Source: Pseudomonas brassicacearum (GTDB taxonomy: Bacteria; Pseudomonadota; Gammaproteobacteria; Pseudomonadales; Pseudomonadaceae). From it: a DNA stretch of 64,000 nt. Below are positions 19,201 to 26,814 of the stretch, piece by piece. Under the pieces are notes generated by a model. The model was given only the letters and a program-made list of their open reading frames with translations, made no database searches and was not told the origin of the DNA. Numbering within the stretch: the stretch's first letter is position 1; every line of letters starts with the position of its first letter. Position numbers and translations under genes: made by a program. The stretch covers positions 862,001 to 926,000 of the forward strand of contig NZ_CP007410.1 of NCBI RefSeq assembly GCF_000585995.1, written 5' to 3'.

Positions 19201-22200
19201 GAGTTGAGTGTGGTGGCCAGTGATTTGGTTAGTACCAAGGACATGTCCTTGAATGGCGCTAACGTCACCATTGCTGCCGGGACTGAAACGGCCGACCAGA
19301 TTAGCAAGGACAACGCCAGAAGTTTGGCCGTGGGTCGCGTGGTCGGTGGGATAGTGGTCGATACCGTCAAGAGCATTCGTAATGACGTACGGGCTGCGCA
19401 ACAGGCCGATGACAAGCGCTTGAAGGCAGTCAAAGCTGCGCAGGCATTGCTTTCAGCATATAACGCGATGCGCGGCGATGACAGTGCGGCTAATGAGTCG
19501 GACGGCAGGCCAGCCAACAGCAAAGGTTCCTTTATCAAGATAGGTACCGAGCTGGCCAATACCCGTAAGAAAAGCACCAGTGAATACCACGCCGAAACGA
19601 CCAAACAATCGACACTCAACAGCGGCGGCAGTCTGGACGTGATCGCCAACGGAAATGCGCCCGATACCAAAGGCGATATCCGTGTTGTGGGTAGCAGTAT
19701 GAAGGCCAACGACACCCTGCTGCAGGCGAAAAACAATATCACTCTCGAAAGTGCTCAGGACCGGAGTAACTGGGATAACCAGAACTCCACCAACAAGACC
19801 AGCATCGGCGCCAGTTTCAACATTGGCGAACAGATGGGATTCACCCTCGACCTCGGTGCAAAAATGGCCAAGGGCATGGGAACCGGTCACGACGTCACTC
19901 ATATCAACAGCACGGTGGATACGGGACTACTGGTTCTAAAAAGTGGGCAAGACACCACGCTGGCTGGGGCTCAAGTGCGGGCCGACGCGATCAAGGCGGA
20001 TGTCGGCGCAAACCTGCACATCGCGTCGCGCCAGGACGAGGCAAGCAAGAAAAACAAACGAACCAGCGGCGGCGTGGGTGTAAGCATATGCGTCCCACCG
20101 TTCTGCCTGGGATCGATGGTCTCAGGCTCTGCCGAATACGCTGGCAGCAAAGTGAACAGCAATTATCGGGCGGTCACTGATCAAACCGGACTGTTTGCCG
20201 GAGTCGGCGGCTACGACATCGATGTGGGAAAAAACACCGTCCTTCAGGGCGCGGTAATCGCCAGCGAAGCAAGCGTCGACAAGAACCACCTCAGCACGGG
20301 CCGGTTGTTAGTCAGTGACATCAAAAACAAAAGCGATATCAAAAGCCAGGCTGCGGGCCTGAGCTACTCCGGCGCGACCGCAGGATTCAGCGATGCCCGT
20401 TCAGGTGTCGGCGGCGCAATACCGTTGATGCTCGCAGATTCCGACAGCAGCAAAACCCGCAGCGCCGTCAGTCCGGGAACCATTACCGTACGCGATGCGG
20501 CCGGGGCGAATGATCTTGTCGGTTTGAACCGCGATACCGCCAATGCCAACAAACAGCTTGATCGGCCGGATGAGAAGGCCATGCAGGAGCGGATCGACCT
20601 GATCCAGAGCTCGGCGCAGTTATCTGGCAGCGTGATCGATATGGTCGCTGAAGCCAAGATGAACGAGGCAAACAAACTTCGCAAACAGGCGGATGCGCAG
20701 TCCAACGCTGGTTCGTCTGGAGCCGCTGAAACGGCCCGGGCGGCAGACGCGGCGTTCGCAGAGGCCAAGCGTTGGCAGGTCGGTGGCGATAAGAAAATGA
20801 TGGCCGATATTGCCTCGGGTCTGATCGCTGTGGGCTTGGGTGGCGCTACGGGCGGTACGGCGGTTGGGATTGTTGCTAATACTTCGGCCAGCGACATTTC
20901 CAATAGGATTGGTACGTTTGCCGACGCTCAAGAACATAGAGAGGGTATTGATAGCGCGACCAAAGCCGCGTGGGCTGAGGGCGGCGCGGCACGGATCCTG
21001 TTGCACGCCTTAGCAGGTGCCGCGATAGGCTTGTCCAGCGGCAACGCGGGGAGCGGGGCGCTTGGGGCCGGTGCGTCTGCGGCGTTGATGCCGTTCATTG
21101 GCAAAGCGCTCAGTGACAGCGGAATGACAGAAGCTGACCAAGATGCCCTTGCCACGCTGGTCGCGACGGGGGTTGGCGCGGCGGTAGGTTCTAGCAACGG
21201 CAGTATCGGTGCGGTAGTCGCCGGCGGTGTGGCAAATAACGTCGACACATTTAACAGGAGGTTGCACAAGGAACAAGAGGTCCCAGTACTGGAGAAGAAG
21301 GCCGAAGAGCTTGAAAGGACCTTGGGGGAACCGGGTTCCAGTGCCAGTTGGAAAGACTTGTTGATGATGGCAGCGGGCGGCAGTGTTAATGCCGCAGACG
21401 AAGCTCGACTGGATCAACTGTATTTGCAGTCTAAAGGTAGTGACCCGGAGTCCCAACGTCTCAATGAGGATCTGAATTTCGCCAAGGGGATCGTCGCCGA
21501 GTTGAAGGCACAGAAAATCCCCCTGACGTGGAGCGACGGAAGCCCAATCGTCGCGAATGGCGAGAAAGTCTTTGCCTTCGGTGCAACCGAGGAACAATTC
21601 AACGACTCAACACTGTTCAACGCGGCGGGGTTGTATGGCCCTGGAGCCGTGTACGAGCAATGGCGCCAGTACGGACAGGACCAGGCAAGCCTGCATGCGG
21701 GCGAACTTGCAAATTTGTCGAGCTATGAATCTGAAGTAGAAGACGCTGCTCAACGGCTTTCGGTTCTGGCTGGGAAAGGGGTCGTGACCGTTTCGCCGGA
21801 GTTGGATGCGGCGATGCTGGTAATGCCCGGAGCCAGGGCTGCGAAGACGGTATTTGAGACAGTCTTGGAGAGAATGGCTGCTAAAAAAGCGGCTGGATTG
21901 GAGGCTGAGGCGGGTGTTGGTGTTGGGGCAAAAGGCTTAACGCCTAGTCTTGGGTCATTTAATGAGCAGAACTTTACGCTTAATGGTCAAGCGCAGTTTG
22001 TTGAAAGCCGATTTATCCAACTGAATACTACTGTGCGTCTTTCGGAGGACTTTACGCTTAATACAGGTGTTGTGGTGCCTAAGGGAAGTGTAGTTACGGT
22101 TAGTGATGATGTCATGAAAATAGTTGAGCCTAGTGGTGTTAGCTCAATTAAATCGTACAATAAAAATATCGCTCAGCCATTAATGTTAACTGACAGCGGG

Positions 22201-22599
22201 GCGAAAACTTTTACACTGGACGATGTTCGCAATCTGAGTGGTCGGGAGAAATGGGAAGCCGGAGAAACGTACGTTCAAGAGCTTTACGGGTCGACAGGTC
22301 AACGATACTATCCGGTCCCAGGTACCGGCGGGCGCTATGTCGATGCTCCTGTAGATATGCCCAATGGCACTATTGCTGCAAATGAGGTGAAGACGTACCA
22401 GCGGGTTATAAGCTCTACGGGAAACTTGAATGAAGTACCGCTCTCTGAAAAAATCTACGCCCAGATTGAGAAGGATCTTTATCTTCGAGATGCCGTTAAA
22501 GGGTATGAGCCAAAATGGATATTTTTAGAAGCGCCACCCGCGAAAGAACTATCGAGAATTCTGCAGCTGAACAAAATTGATATAGTTATTCACAAGTGA
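13216..22599 (+). CDS. cdiA: Full-length CdiA/filamentous haemagglutinin with PD-(D/E)XK-like C-terminal toxin
   Basis: From the ATG at 13216 (ribosome site GAGGGA) the protein is ~3127 residues; an upstream in-frame GTG at 13138 is less likely. It has a long N-terminal extension, then the secretion core RGLAFLLANVMFWQPMWAQA and the TPS domain (SAPGTSLGQAGNGVP, FKDYNVGSNGVILNN, ANPHGITCNGCGF). Long haemagglutinin repeats follow, then the block PALTDMRRFMSSDYLL at ~1360, a second repeat field and a pretoxin region near 2600-2900. The last ~120 residues contain GREKWEAGETYVQELYG, GGRYVDAPVD and EVKTYQ. The D...EVK arrangement is a PD-(D/E)XK nuclease signature, found in several CdiA toxins that cut DNA or tRNA. 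The immunity gene follows at once. No cdiB lies nearby, so the transporter must be encoded elsewhere. Confidence 0.92.
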   Translation: MFLPAHWARLCLALLCRSPLTLAYASLTRQPSAALQTREQFWGMPKRGLAFLLANVMFWQPMWAQAGGIVVSAPGTSLGQAGNGVPIVNIAKPNGSGLSHNKFKDYNVGSNGVILNNATNPAQATQLGGIILGNPNLKGTAARIILNEVNGGNASQLRGYTEVAGQSAHVIVANPHGITCNGCGFINTPKATLTTGKPIIENGQLNRYQVDQGSVAIEGAGLNANNVDRFEIITRSAKINAEIQAKNLTIVAGRNDVNAGTLNATARADDGSAKPELAIDSSALGGMYAGAIKLVGTEAGVGVKLDGKLIASGGDIQLDANGHLSMAETAAAGAVNIQAQSLETRGQVYAGSRLDVKTQGDLTSQKNLVARDSIHLDSGGTFSNNGIIEAGVNADNSRNTTGDVTLTAKQLNNGGKTVIASRDLNVTTTAALNNQGGTLSGQRKTTVTGNVVDNRNKGRILGNTELHLNAGQVLNSQGGLINSQGLLMANLGHLENNAGELSSLHSATLILGSLDNLTGLVMTGKNLDITNTGAINNQGGELSSQGVVTVRTGSLDNRNKGTVAANGKLLVSATGAVKNTDKGLIASREGALELDAASLDNARGTLQGKGLVTVDVAGDIDNQGGSIIAQDANLGVFATNLDNRGGVLSSVKAALEARTTGVLRNGYDLYRQGGTIQAQGLNIQALAGLFNDGGRMAAQAGDIVISNAGADIDNRSGGMYASGKVWVIGRNLDNSGGGQISASRIDLDLSGALNNNAGIIESQDSLDILAASLSNQKGQLRTLGKNSTTAFNIGGLFDNSDGTLETASQDVGFDTGSVQNVGGKLLHTGLGLFGISQANLGQAGGQLVTYGNLTVTADSWTNSTAIQAGHLVVHVDQLTQTATGQLLSANSMEGRGSNWRVDGLIGSDGAIDLQLTGAYAGNGRLSSLGTLGLKAALINLEQNGSIVGGGSTSVVVDGVLNSYGRLTSATDMSVTAATINNYGTLGSAGALGVSTGDLLNERGLIFSGGNTSLRVNSLTNRYADIYSLGDLSIDRDGLGTRASRILNSSGTLQSDGNMRLAASTIDNVREVLTTHDAGIYTASIREVACIEGVNAGDCSGGKENHVWQIIQRDKFEVTAASAASSITTGGNLNIQGDTLTNRSSSIGVGGALTANLVSLNNIGIETGEIETSRTFMSERTRHPSGWRAAANDFTNKYWLQSPGYNANDLGGLEAAMSRFIGMTEREVPELRTQTVTTDNQTYAAIIQAGGAIDIPTQGDVNSGVVRGGYNYVGAGPRTDTQADNVFSTRVSVNRQLPPSLTQQQVDPLALPGFDLPTGQNGLFRMSGDASTTPTQGSGLTQVRGLPDSSFRTNPQKYLIETNPALTDMRRFMSSDYLLTNLGYDPDTAAKRLGDGFYEQRLIQQAVIARTGQRFLDGQTSDDGMFKYLMNNAIASKDALNLSLGVSLTAEQVAALTHDIVWMETRTVNNEQVLVPVLYLAQANNRLAANGALIQGADVSLIAGKNLNNAGTLRASSNLRASAGDSLVNSGLMEAGGRLDALASNHLTNRAGGVIAGRDVSVVAVAGDLTNERTLTTHASSTGYKTEQRGFADSAARIEASHDLSAGAGRDIANVGGVLKSGNDTTLRAARNMNITAAEQMDSHTQGSKHRDQTITQNGSSVTVGRDLQAAAGGDLNVIASQIETKRNLAIAATQNLTLGPAANEQHSYGKSKKVKSIEDHVQQVSTTLKAGGDATLSAGQDLTLVASTVNAGNEAYLVAGNNLALKAAADQDYSFYSKTKKSSSGKKFRLDETDSTTQVGSLVSSGGNSTLVAGENLLLAGSAVTAEKGATKLVAGKDVQILAVTDSDSARHERKESKSSWGGFKSSKVQDKVDEKRTTAVGSMVSGETVTVAGGQDVKVTGSSLVSTGDLAVQAGRDLTIDAARNTFSRTDMHKEKNRDLTGVLTGNKLGLDDMTGNQHLFINSQKHNGTATETTLTGSTIGSSAGNVTLTAGRELSVVASDLVSTKDMSLNGANVTIAAGTETADQISKDNARSLAVGRVVGGIVVDTVKSIRNDVRAAQQADDKRLKAVKAAQALLSAYNAMRGDDSAANESDGRPANSKGSFIKIGTELANTRKKSTSEYHAETTKQSTLNSGGSLDVIANGNAPDTKGDIRVVGSSMKANDTLLQAKNNITLESAQDRSNWDNQNSTNKTSIGASFNIGEQMGFTLDLGAKMAKGMGTGHDVTHINSTVDTGLLVLKSGQDTTLAGAQVRADAIKADVGANLHIASRQDEASKKNKRTSGGVGVSICVPPFCLGSMVSGSAEYAGSKVNSNYRAVTDQTGLFAGVGGYDIDVGKNTVLQGAVIASEASVDKNHLSTGRLLVSDIKNKSDIKSQAAGLSYSGATAGFSDARSGVGGAIPLMLADSDSSKTRSAVSPGTITVRDAAGANDLVGLNRDTANANKQLDRPDEKAMQERIDLIQSSAQLSGSVIDMVAEAKMNEANKLRKQADAQSNAGSSGAAETARAADAAFAEAKRWQVGGDKKMMADIASGLIAVGLGGATGGTAVGIVANTSASDISNRIGTFADAQEHREGIDSATKAAWAEGGAARILLHALAGAAIGLSSGNAGSGALGAGASAALMPFIGKALSDSGMTEADQDALATLVATGVGAAVGSSNGSIGAVVAGGVANNVDTFNRRLHKEQEVPVLEKKAEELERTLGEPGSSASWKDLLMMAAGGSVNAADEARLDQLYLQSKGSDPESQRLNEDLNFAKGIVAELKAQKIPLTWSDGSPIVANGEKVFAFGATEEQFNDSTLFNAAGLYGPGAVYEQWRQYGQDQASLHAGELANLSSYESEVEDAAQRLSVLAGKGVVTVSPELDAAMLVMPGARAAKTVFETVLERMAAKKAAGLEAEAGVGVGAKGLTPSLGSFNEQNFTLNGQAQFVESRFIQLNTTVRLSEDFTLNTGVVVPKGSVVTVSDDVMKIVEPSGVSSIKSYNKNIAQPLMLTDSGAKTFTLDDVRNLSGREKWEAGETYVQELYGSTGQRYYPVPGTGGRYVDAPVDMPNGTIAANEVKTYQRVISSTGNLNEVPLSEKIYAQIEKDLYLRDAVKGYEPKWIFLEAPPAKELSRILQLNKIDIVIHK

Positions 22600-22613
22600 T
22601 TTTGAGGTGTGTG

Positions 22614-23069
22614 ATGGTTAAAGCTAGCGAAACAGCGGAAAGTCTACTAGCGCGACGTGTCGCTGGATTTGATTTGTTCAAAGCGGAACGCATGCCTGTA
22701 CTTCATGATTTTTGTAAGAGCTTGGGGTTTGATGAACCACACGAAGTGCTGAATCGGCCTGAAAAATTTCTGTCTACGTTGGATAGTGGCTTTATGAACG
22801 CTGTCATCAGTGAAGAGAATAGGGTTTGGCTCATCACTCGCATGGGGTATTACATTGGGGAATACCTAGTGTGCCTCTACGACGGCCTCTGGTTGATTGA
22901 TAAAGATCCATCGTCACCAACATTTGCTAAGTATGTGGTTGGAGATTTTTCGTTTGATGGAGTTATTGCCAAAGTTGTTGATCCATTTGAAATGGCTCAG
23001 TGCTATGTGGATACACCTGTACCGCGTTTCTTGAAACAAGAAATCGAAAAGAAGCTGGTAAGAAAATAG
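22614..23069 (+). CDS. cdiI: Cognate CdiI for the PD-(D/E)XK-like CdiA toxin
   Basis: The ATG at 22614 lies 14 bases after the cdiA stop, with GAGG upstream. The 151-residue product contains MGYYIGEYLVCLYDGLWLID and FDGVIAKVVDPFEMAQCYVD. That layout recurs in immunity proteins, although I cannot name the family. It is cytoplasmic and should bind the preceding nuclease domain. Its AT-rich codon use matches the toxin end rather than the cdiA body, so toxin and immunity were probably acquired together. Confidence 0.82.
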   Translation: MVKASETAESLLARRVAGFDLFKAERMPVLHDFCKSLGFDEPHEVLNRPEKFLSTLDSGFMNAVISEENRVWLITRMGYYIGEYLVCLYDGLWLIDKDPSSPTFAKYVVGDFSFDGVIAKVVDPFEMAQCYVDTPVPRFLKQEIEKKLVRK

Positions 23070-23320
23070 AGGAAAGCATGAGTTATGCTTCTTGAGTTTA
23101 TTTATTGCAAGAAAGAATGGCATGTTAACGGTGTTGTATAACTTGGCATTTTGTTGTTTTTTTGCGCAAAGAAGATTTTGAAGAGAGCGCGGTAAGATCG
23201 CGATTTTTTCGAATGGTTAGTTAATTTGGAACTCGCAGATGGACTGGAAAGGGGACGCCCATTAGCCGGTCTCAAATCAAGGCTAAAAGCCAACCTGCCC
23301 TGCAGCTTTAAACTGCAGTG
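23070..23320. other. Non-coding gap after the second cdi pair
   Basis: No supported gene lies here. It holds a short hairpin AAGCAT/ATGCTT near 23076, an AT-rich stretch, a fragment resembling a left repeat arm (GGAAAGGGGACG near 23248) and an inverted repeat CTGCAG/CTGCAG at 23300-23317 just before repeat copy 8. Confidence 0.5.
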
Positions 23321-23373
23321 AAAAGGGGACAGATTTATTTGTCGTGCTGGTAAATAAATCTGTCCCCTTTTTT
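23321..23373. repeat. Inverted-repeat element, short form (copy 8)
   Basis: Arms AAAAGGGGACAGATTTATTT and AAATAAATCTGTCCCCTTTT are separated by only GTCGTGCTGGT. This ~52-base short form is typical of the second array. One frame passes through it into the next toxin tail. Confidence 0.9.
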
Positions 23374-23682
23374 ACAAGCGGCCAGAATCCGAGCCAGAAA
23401 ATACTCGAAAATGCCTTCAATGCGGTCAACAGCCGCTTTGTTAAGTCTTCACGTGCGGCGGGCGAGGAAATTGCTGAGGTCCACCACTGGAACTTCGGTA
23501 AGACAGATTTTCCAACGCAGATCGTTGACCCCCGGCATTTAGTACCCGTACCTTCGCGCGAAGCTCATCAACTGATACACCAGCAAACCAGTGCAACTTC
23601 CAAAATCTGGATGGGGCATATTTCTCCGTTGCACAGAATAGAGATCCCCGATTGGTCAACGCCCCTAGCGCCAAAACGGTGA
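23343..23682 (+). pseudogene. Orphan HNH-like toxin C-terminal end
   Basis: The frame leaves the repeat element and encodes NPSQKILENAFNAVNSRF, EIAEVHHWNFGK, DPRHLVPVPSREAHQLIHQ and a tail ending APKR. The His-rich HHW...N/D-P-x-x-L...H...IH arrangement resembles HNH-fold nuclease toxins. Only about 100 residues remain, with no proper start codon, so it is a silent donor fragment. The immunity gene starts 4 bases after its stop. Confidence 0.7.
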
Positions 23683-23686
23683 AGGT

Positions 23687-24502
23687 ATGAATCTCAAGAA
23701 GACATTTCAAGTGCTAGGATTGCCGGCAGTGCTGGGTGCATGTGCGGATGGAAGCATCCGTCCGCCCATCTGTACGCTTGACGCTCCGGCGCAGTGGTAT
23801 GGGTTTCCACCAGCGTTGATCCCGCTGTGGAGCGATGGATCGCGGCCGACTTATATAGGCTATTGGAAGCACTGGTTTGTCGACCGCGAACCCTGCTTCG
23901 TCAAGATGTATGTAGCGTCCGAGCATATGACGATCGAGATTGCCCGCACTCCCGCCCAGTTGATGGGTGTTATAGCAATGATGTCCATCAGTGTCGAAGA
24001 CGGTGCCACCCCAAAGCTTGAGCAATTTGCCCAAGCGGTTGGACTTGATTGTCTGGAAGCGCTGGAGGTGCAGTCACTGAGTACCGGTGACGATCCCCAA
24101 GGCTTCGCCAACGTCGAATTGTTTAGCAAGCAGACGCCGCTGGAGAGCATTGCTGAAGGCTCTGGACCCTACAGCGGAGACTTTCCCAACCCGTCCGACC
24201 CCGGGCCATGGTGGGAAAGCAGTTGCTCCTTCGAAATCATCGACAGGGATGTGCCCGCGCCGAAAGGTGGCCAATTGCCGGCGTGGTTTGATCCTGATCG
24301 AGAGAAAAAGCCGTTGTTTGAGAGCTTCTTGCAAGCCGGACGCTTGGACTATGCGTGGCTGACCCTGAACTCCACAGGTTGGTCGATAACCGATGCGCGG
24401 CAGGCGCTTGTGGCGTTGCAGACACGGAGCAACGACAGAGGCTTCGATGCAGTAGTGGAGTATTGGATGTCGGTTGCGGATGTCAGCGCCGGGGGATACT
24501 GA
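23687..24502 (+). CDS. Putative immunity protein (SMI1/KNR4-like appearance)
   Basis: This 271-residue protein begins 4 bases after the HNH-like tail and should be its cognate immunity. The stretch PALIPLWSDGSRPTYIGYWKHWF resembles SMI1/KNR4-type immunity proteins, but I am not certain. A hydrophobic start (VLGLPAVLGAC) looks like a lipobox; the protein otherwise reads as cytoplasmic, so I do not call it a lipoprotein. It is GC-richer than the other immunity genes, which suggests a different source. Confidence 0.65.
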   Translation: MNLKKTFQVLGLPAVLGACADGSIRPPICTLDAPAQWYGFPPALIPLWSDGSRPTYIGYWKHWFVDREPCFVKMYVASEHMTIEIARTPAQLMGVIAMMSISVEDGATPKLEQFAQAVGLDCLEALEVQSLSTGDDPQGFANVELFSKQTPLESIAEGSGPYSGDFPNPSDPGPWWESSCSFEIIDRDVPAPKGGQLPAWFDPDREKKPLFESFLQAGRLDYAWLTLNSTGWSITDARQALVALQTRSNDRGFDAVVEYWMSVADVSAGGY

Positions 24503-24533
24503 ACCCCATGTCCAACCGGTTTAAAAGCAAGGA

Positions 24534-24592
24534 GAAGGGGACAGATTTATTTTTCAAGACATGGGCATAAATAAATCTGTCTCCTTTTTTTT
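24534..24592. repeat. Inverted-repeat element, short form (copy 9)
   Basis: Arms GAAGGGGACAGATTTATTT and AAATAAATCTGTCTCCTTTT (one change) flank the spacer TTCAAGACATGGGCAT, which differs from the usual short spacer and is itself partly symmetric. Confidence 0.85.
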
Positions 24593-24640
24593 GCTGGGTC
24601 AGCACTTCCGGCATACCCGCCGAAGAAAGGAACTGAATAA
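24593..24640 (+). pseudogene. Minimal toxin tail
   Basis: The frame reads AGSALPAYPPKKGTE and stops at TAA 24638-24640, sharing its last base with the ATG of the next gene. Only these ~15 codons of the toxin remain. I call it from the repeated cassette layout. Confidence 0.5.
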
Positions 24641-25074
24641 TGAATGTCATACCGCTAAGCCATACGACGCAGAAATTAATTTTCTACGTGGCCCAAGACT
24701 TAAACCTATCCGTTAGGTTTGATGTTAAGCAGCTTATGAACGAGCTTGCTGTGTCAAGGATTTGGAGTATTGCACCGCCCAGTTTTATTGATGAAAAAGA
24801 CGAGAATGATCTGGAGGTGGTGGGTGGAATGCTAGAGATTTATTCAGCAATACCACCGAATACGCTTCCTGTAGGTATGGACTCGAAGAAACTAGAGGAA
24901 GTAGAAGTTCTGATTGAGGCTGTCAGAGCCCTATCTGAGAAAAATTGTCTGTCCTTTGAATTCCAATTAGATGCTACTTATGTTGGTTGCATTGAGGATG
25001 GTGTCGTAGATCGAGTCCTTCAGGAAGGCTTGCTTACGCCGTGGAGAAATAATCTCAGTGCGGAAGGTGAATAA
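24640..25074 (+). CDS. Putative immunity protein, unknown family
   Basis: The ATG overlaps the toxin-tail stop (TAATG). The 144-residue acidic protein (MNVIPLSHTTQKLIFYVAQ to NNLSAEGE) has no signal or membrane segment and contains VEVLIEAVRALSEKNCLSFEFQ. AT-rich codon use is typical of the array. The family is not recognised; the role is by context. Confidence 0.65.
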   Translation: MNVIPLSHTTQKLIFYVAQDLNLSVRFDVKQLMNELAVSRIWSIAPPSFIDEKDENDLEVVGGMLEIYSAIPPNTLPVGMDSKKLEEVEVLIEAVRALSEKNCLSFEFQLDATYVGCIEDGVVDRVLQEGLLTPWRNNLSAEGE

Positions 25075-25087
25075 AATCGGAAAAATG

Positions 25088-25116
25088 AAAAGGGACAGAT
25101 TTATTTGTCGTGCTGG
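25088..25116. repeat. Half element: left arm and spacer only (copy 10)
   Basis: AAAAGGGACAGATTTATTT then GTCGTGCTGG (short-form spacer) is followed directly by unrelated sequence with a ribosome site. The right arm is missing, so an imprecise recombination ended here. Confidence 0.8.
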
Positions 25117-25137
25117 GGTACCTTGGAGGCCGATAAA

Positions 25138-25704
25138 ATGAATAAGCAGCTAGACTTTCTACTCGATAAGGTGTTAAGGCATGATCTGGTTTTGGTTCAG
25201 GTAACTGGCGCTCCACGCCCGCAAGTCTTGCGCGCTAAAATTGAGCGGATCTATTCTACCGGAAAAGGAATTGTTTATGGGTTTCTTAATTCGGAAGTTG
25301 AATTCGTTCGATCTGGTGGGACGTGGGGGGATGTAGCTCTGAAAGTTGGTGAACAGGCCCTGCTGTTTGTTGCGTCGGTTTCTGGGAAGCTATATGAAGA
25401 TGTTTGGCATGGACATATGGTTGTAGAGGATATTGAAGGGAGCTTGTATGCGATTTACCCCCGTAAGGAGTTATGGCTGAGTGAAGATATTCCATCCTTA
25501 ATCAGGGTGGCCTCCAGGCAAGACCCAAAACGATCATACGCGACAGCAATTCGTTTCGATGTGATGGAGGAGTATTTGATAAGTTTGATAGAGGGGGCGG
25601 TAGTAGTGGGGGCTAATTGTTGTATTGAAGAAAATGGGGGAGGCCACGTTTTTACGGACAAAAGGGGGTGGATTTACTTTTCATTTGAAAAGGGGATAAA
25701 TTGA
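25138..25704 (+). CDS. Putative immunity protein with repeat-derived C-terminus
   Basis: The ATG at 25138 has TTGGAGG upstream. The product is ~188 residues (MNKQLDFLLDKVLRHDLVLV onward) and soluble. Its last ~17 codons (TDKRGWIYFSFEKGIN) are read from a degenerate copy of the repeat element, so the natural C-terminus has been replaced or extended. No toxin tail is visible in front of it, only a half element. Not recognised as a family. Confidence 0.6.
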   Translation: MNKQLDFLLDKVLRHDLVLVQVTGAPRPQVLRAKIERIYSTGKGIVYGFLNSEVEFVRSGGTWGDVALKVGEQALLFVASVSGKLYEDVWHGHMVVEDIEGSLYAIYPRKELWLSEDIPSLIRVASRQDPKRSYATAIRFDVMEEYLISLIEGAVVVGANCCIEENGGGHVFTDKRGWIYFSFEKGIN

Positions 25705-25753
25705 AAAGGGGGCAGATTTATTTGTCGTGCTGGTAAATAAATCTGTCCCCTTT
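25704..25753. repeat. Inverted-repeat element, short form (copy 11)
   Basis: Arms AAAAGGGGGCAGATTTATTT and AAATAAATCTGTCCCCTTTG flank GTCGTGCTGGT. Its first base overlaps the stop codon of the preceding gene, and degenerate element-like sequence occupies 25660-25700. Confidence 0.88.
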
Positions 25754-25758
25754 GTTCT

Positions 25759-25902
25759 GTTGAGGCAGATATCAATACTTGGGTCCCAGTCTGGAAGAGC
25801 GAAGGCTGGTCAGCTAGTAAAATAGAGATGACACGCAAGGAAGTTCATGAATTGAACAAAAAATTATTTGATGGGATGGGCGCTAAGTATGAATCCAAAT
25901 GA
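25759..25902 (+). pseudogene. Orphan toxin C-terminal tail (unknown family)
   Basis: This 47-codon frame, VEADINTWVPVWKSEGW then SKIEMTRKEVHELNKKLF and GMGAKYESK, stops at 25900-25902. It lacks a start and begins at the repeat element. The next immunity gene starts 11 codons-equivalent bases inside its end. Family not recognised. Confidence 0.6.
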
Positions 25903-26320
25903 TTATGTGGGTCGTCCGATAATTGGTGTGTTGGCGGCGTTAAAAGATGTATTTCCTTTGGTTGAATATACTAAAGTTGAGCGTGATGAGTTTTTGAAAT
26001 TGCCAGAGTGTGGCGTTTATTTTCAGGCAGGTAGCGAGGGGGTTGTCGTAGCCTACAGAGTCTATTACCAAGCAGTTGGAGAGTATTATCCCGCTGCTGC
26101 TGAAACAAAGAATGCATGTTTTGGGATTGCGACCGTTGAGGACTCAATTGCTTTCTTTGGCCAACCCGTGCGAGATATACCATCTGTCCGTATTCCTGGT
26201 ATCGCTCCTACCAGTCCGGGGTATGAGTTTTTAACGGATGGACGAGTGGTGGCCGTGCATTATGATTCTAGTACTCGTCTTGTTACATATGTACATGTAA
26301 AGAAAATAGTTAAGCAATAA
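25889..26320 (+). CDS. Putative immunity protein, unknown family
   Basis: The ATG at 25889 lies inside the toxin tail and overlaps its stop by 14 bases, matching the array's coupling pattern. The 143-residue protein contains GVYFQAGSEGVVVAYRVYYQ and GKIA-like turns such as ATVEDSIAFFGQPV, suggesting a beta-rich soluble fold. The family is not recognised. Confidence 0.66.
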   Translation: MNPNDYVGRPIIGVLAALKDVFPLVEYTKVERDEFLKLPECGVYFQAGSEGVVVAYRVYYQAVGEYYPAAAETKNACFGIATVEDSIAFFGQPVRDIPSVRIPGIAPTSPGYEFLTDGRVVAVHYDSSTRLVTYVHVKKIVKQ

Positions 26321-26343
26321 CGCAAAGGGTAACCAAAAGAACG

Positions 26344-26360
26344 AAAAAAGGGGCAGATTT
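26344..26360. repeat. Half element: left arm only (copy 12), fused to IS4 remnant
   Basis: AAAAAAGGGGCAGATTT stops exactly where the IS4-derived sequence GAATGGCACTTACTTAACG begins. The reverse situation is found on the other side at 26815. Confidence 0.78.
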
Positions 26361-26814
26361 GAATGGCACTTACTTAACGTGCTTAGCATGCCCATGCTTC
26401 CTGATATCTGCCCTTGCTGACCGACGTGATTTGGTCAGTAAGGGGTAGGCCTGGGGTCTTCGTTTAATAGCTCGCGGCTCGACACGGCCAGGTCTGTTCC
26501 CAACGCGTCTTTGTGCGATCAGCTTCAGCAAATGTGCCATGCCAGCCTCTTTTTCACCGCTCCCATATTGTCGCAGCGCCAACCACAGCTGAAGGCTGTG
26601 TTTGAAGCTCAGCTCACGAGGCAAGCAGTCTGCTAAGAGAGCCGATTGTGCCATGAGCATTCGGATCAGATTGTGTGCCAGTAGGTAGACCCAGAGTTCC
26701 TTGACCCCCATGCCAGGGGTTTTGCAGCTTAGCTTTCCAAGTCCCAGGGTGGACTTGAGATTGCGCAAATCCAACTCGACATGCCATCGCCCTTTGTACA
26801 GCGATTTACGAGCG
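26361..26814 (-). mobile_element. IS4-family transposase remnant (C-terminal part)
   Basis: On the minus strand the frame reads ARKSLYKGRWHVELDLRN, STLGLGKLSCKTPGMGVKELWVYLLAHNLIRMLM and LPRELSFKHSLQLWLA. This is the C-terminal region of an IS4-family transposase, including the Y-(2)-R-(3)-E-like region around KELWVYLLAYN. The stop is at 26370. The N-terminal two thirds are missing: the upstream side is cut by a repeat arm at 26815. It cannot be active. It is bracketed by left arms of the inverted-repeat element, so it was either a target or a passenger of the same recombination. Confidence 0.85.

Noticed and set aside
24593..24640. Calling a functional small peptide gene at the minimal toxin tail
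   Set aside because: It has no start codon or ribosome site, and its only support is the repeated position before an immunity gene, so it is listed as a remnant.
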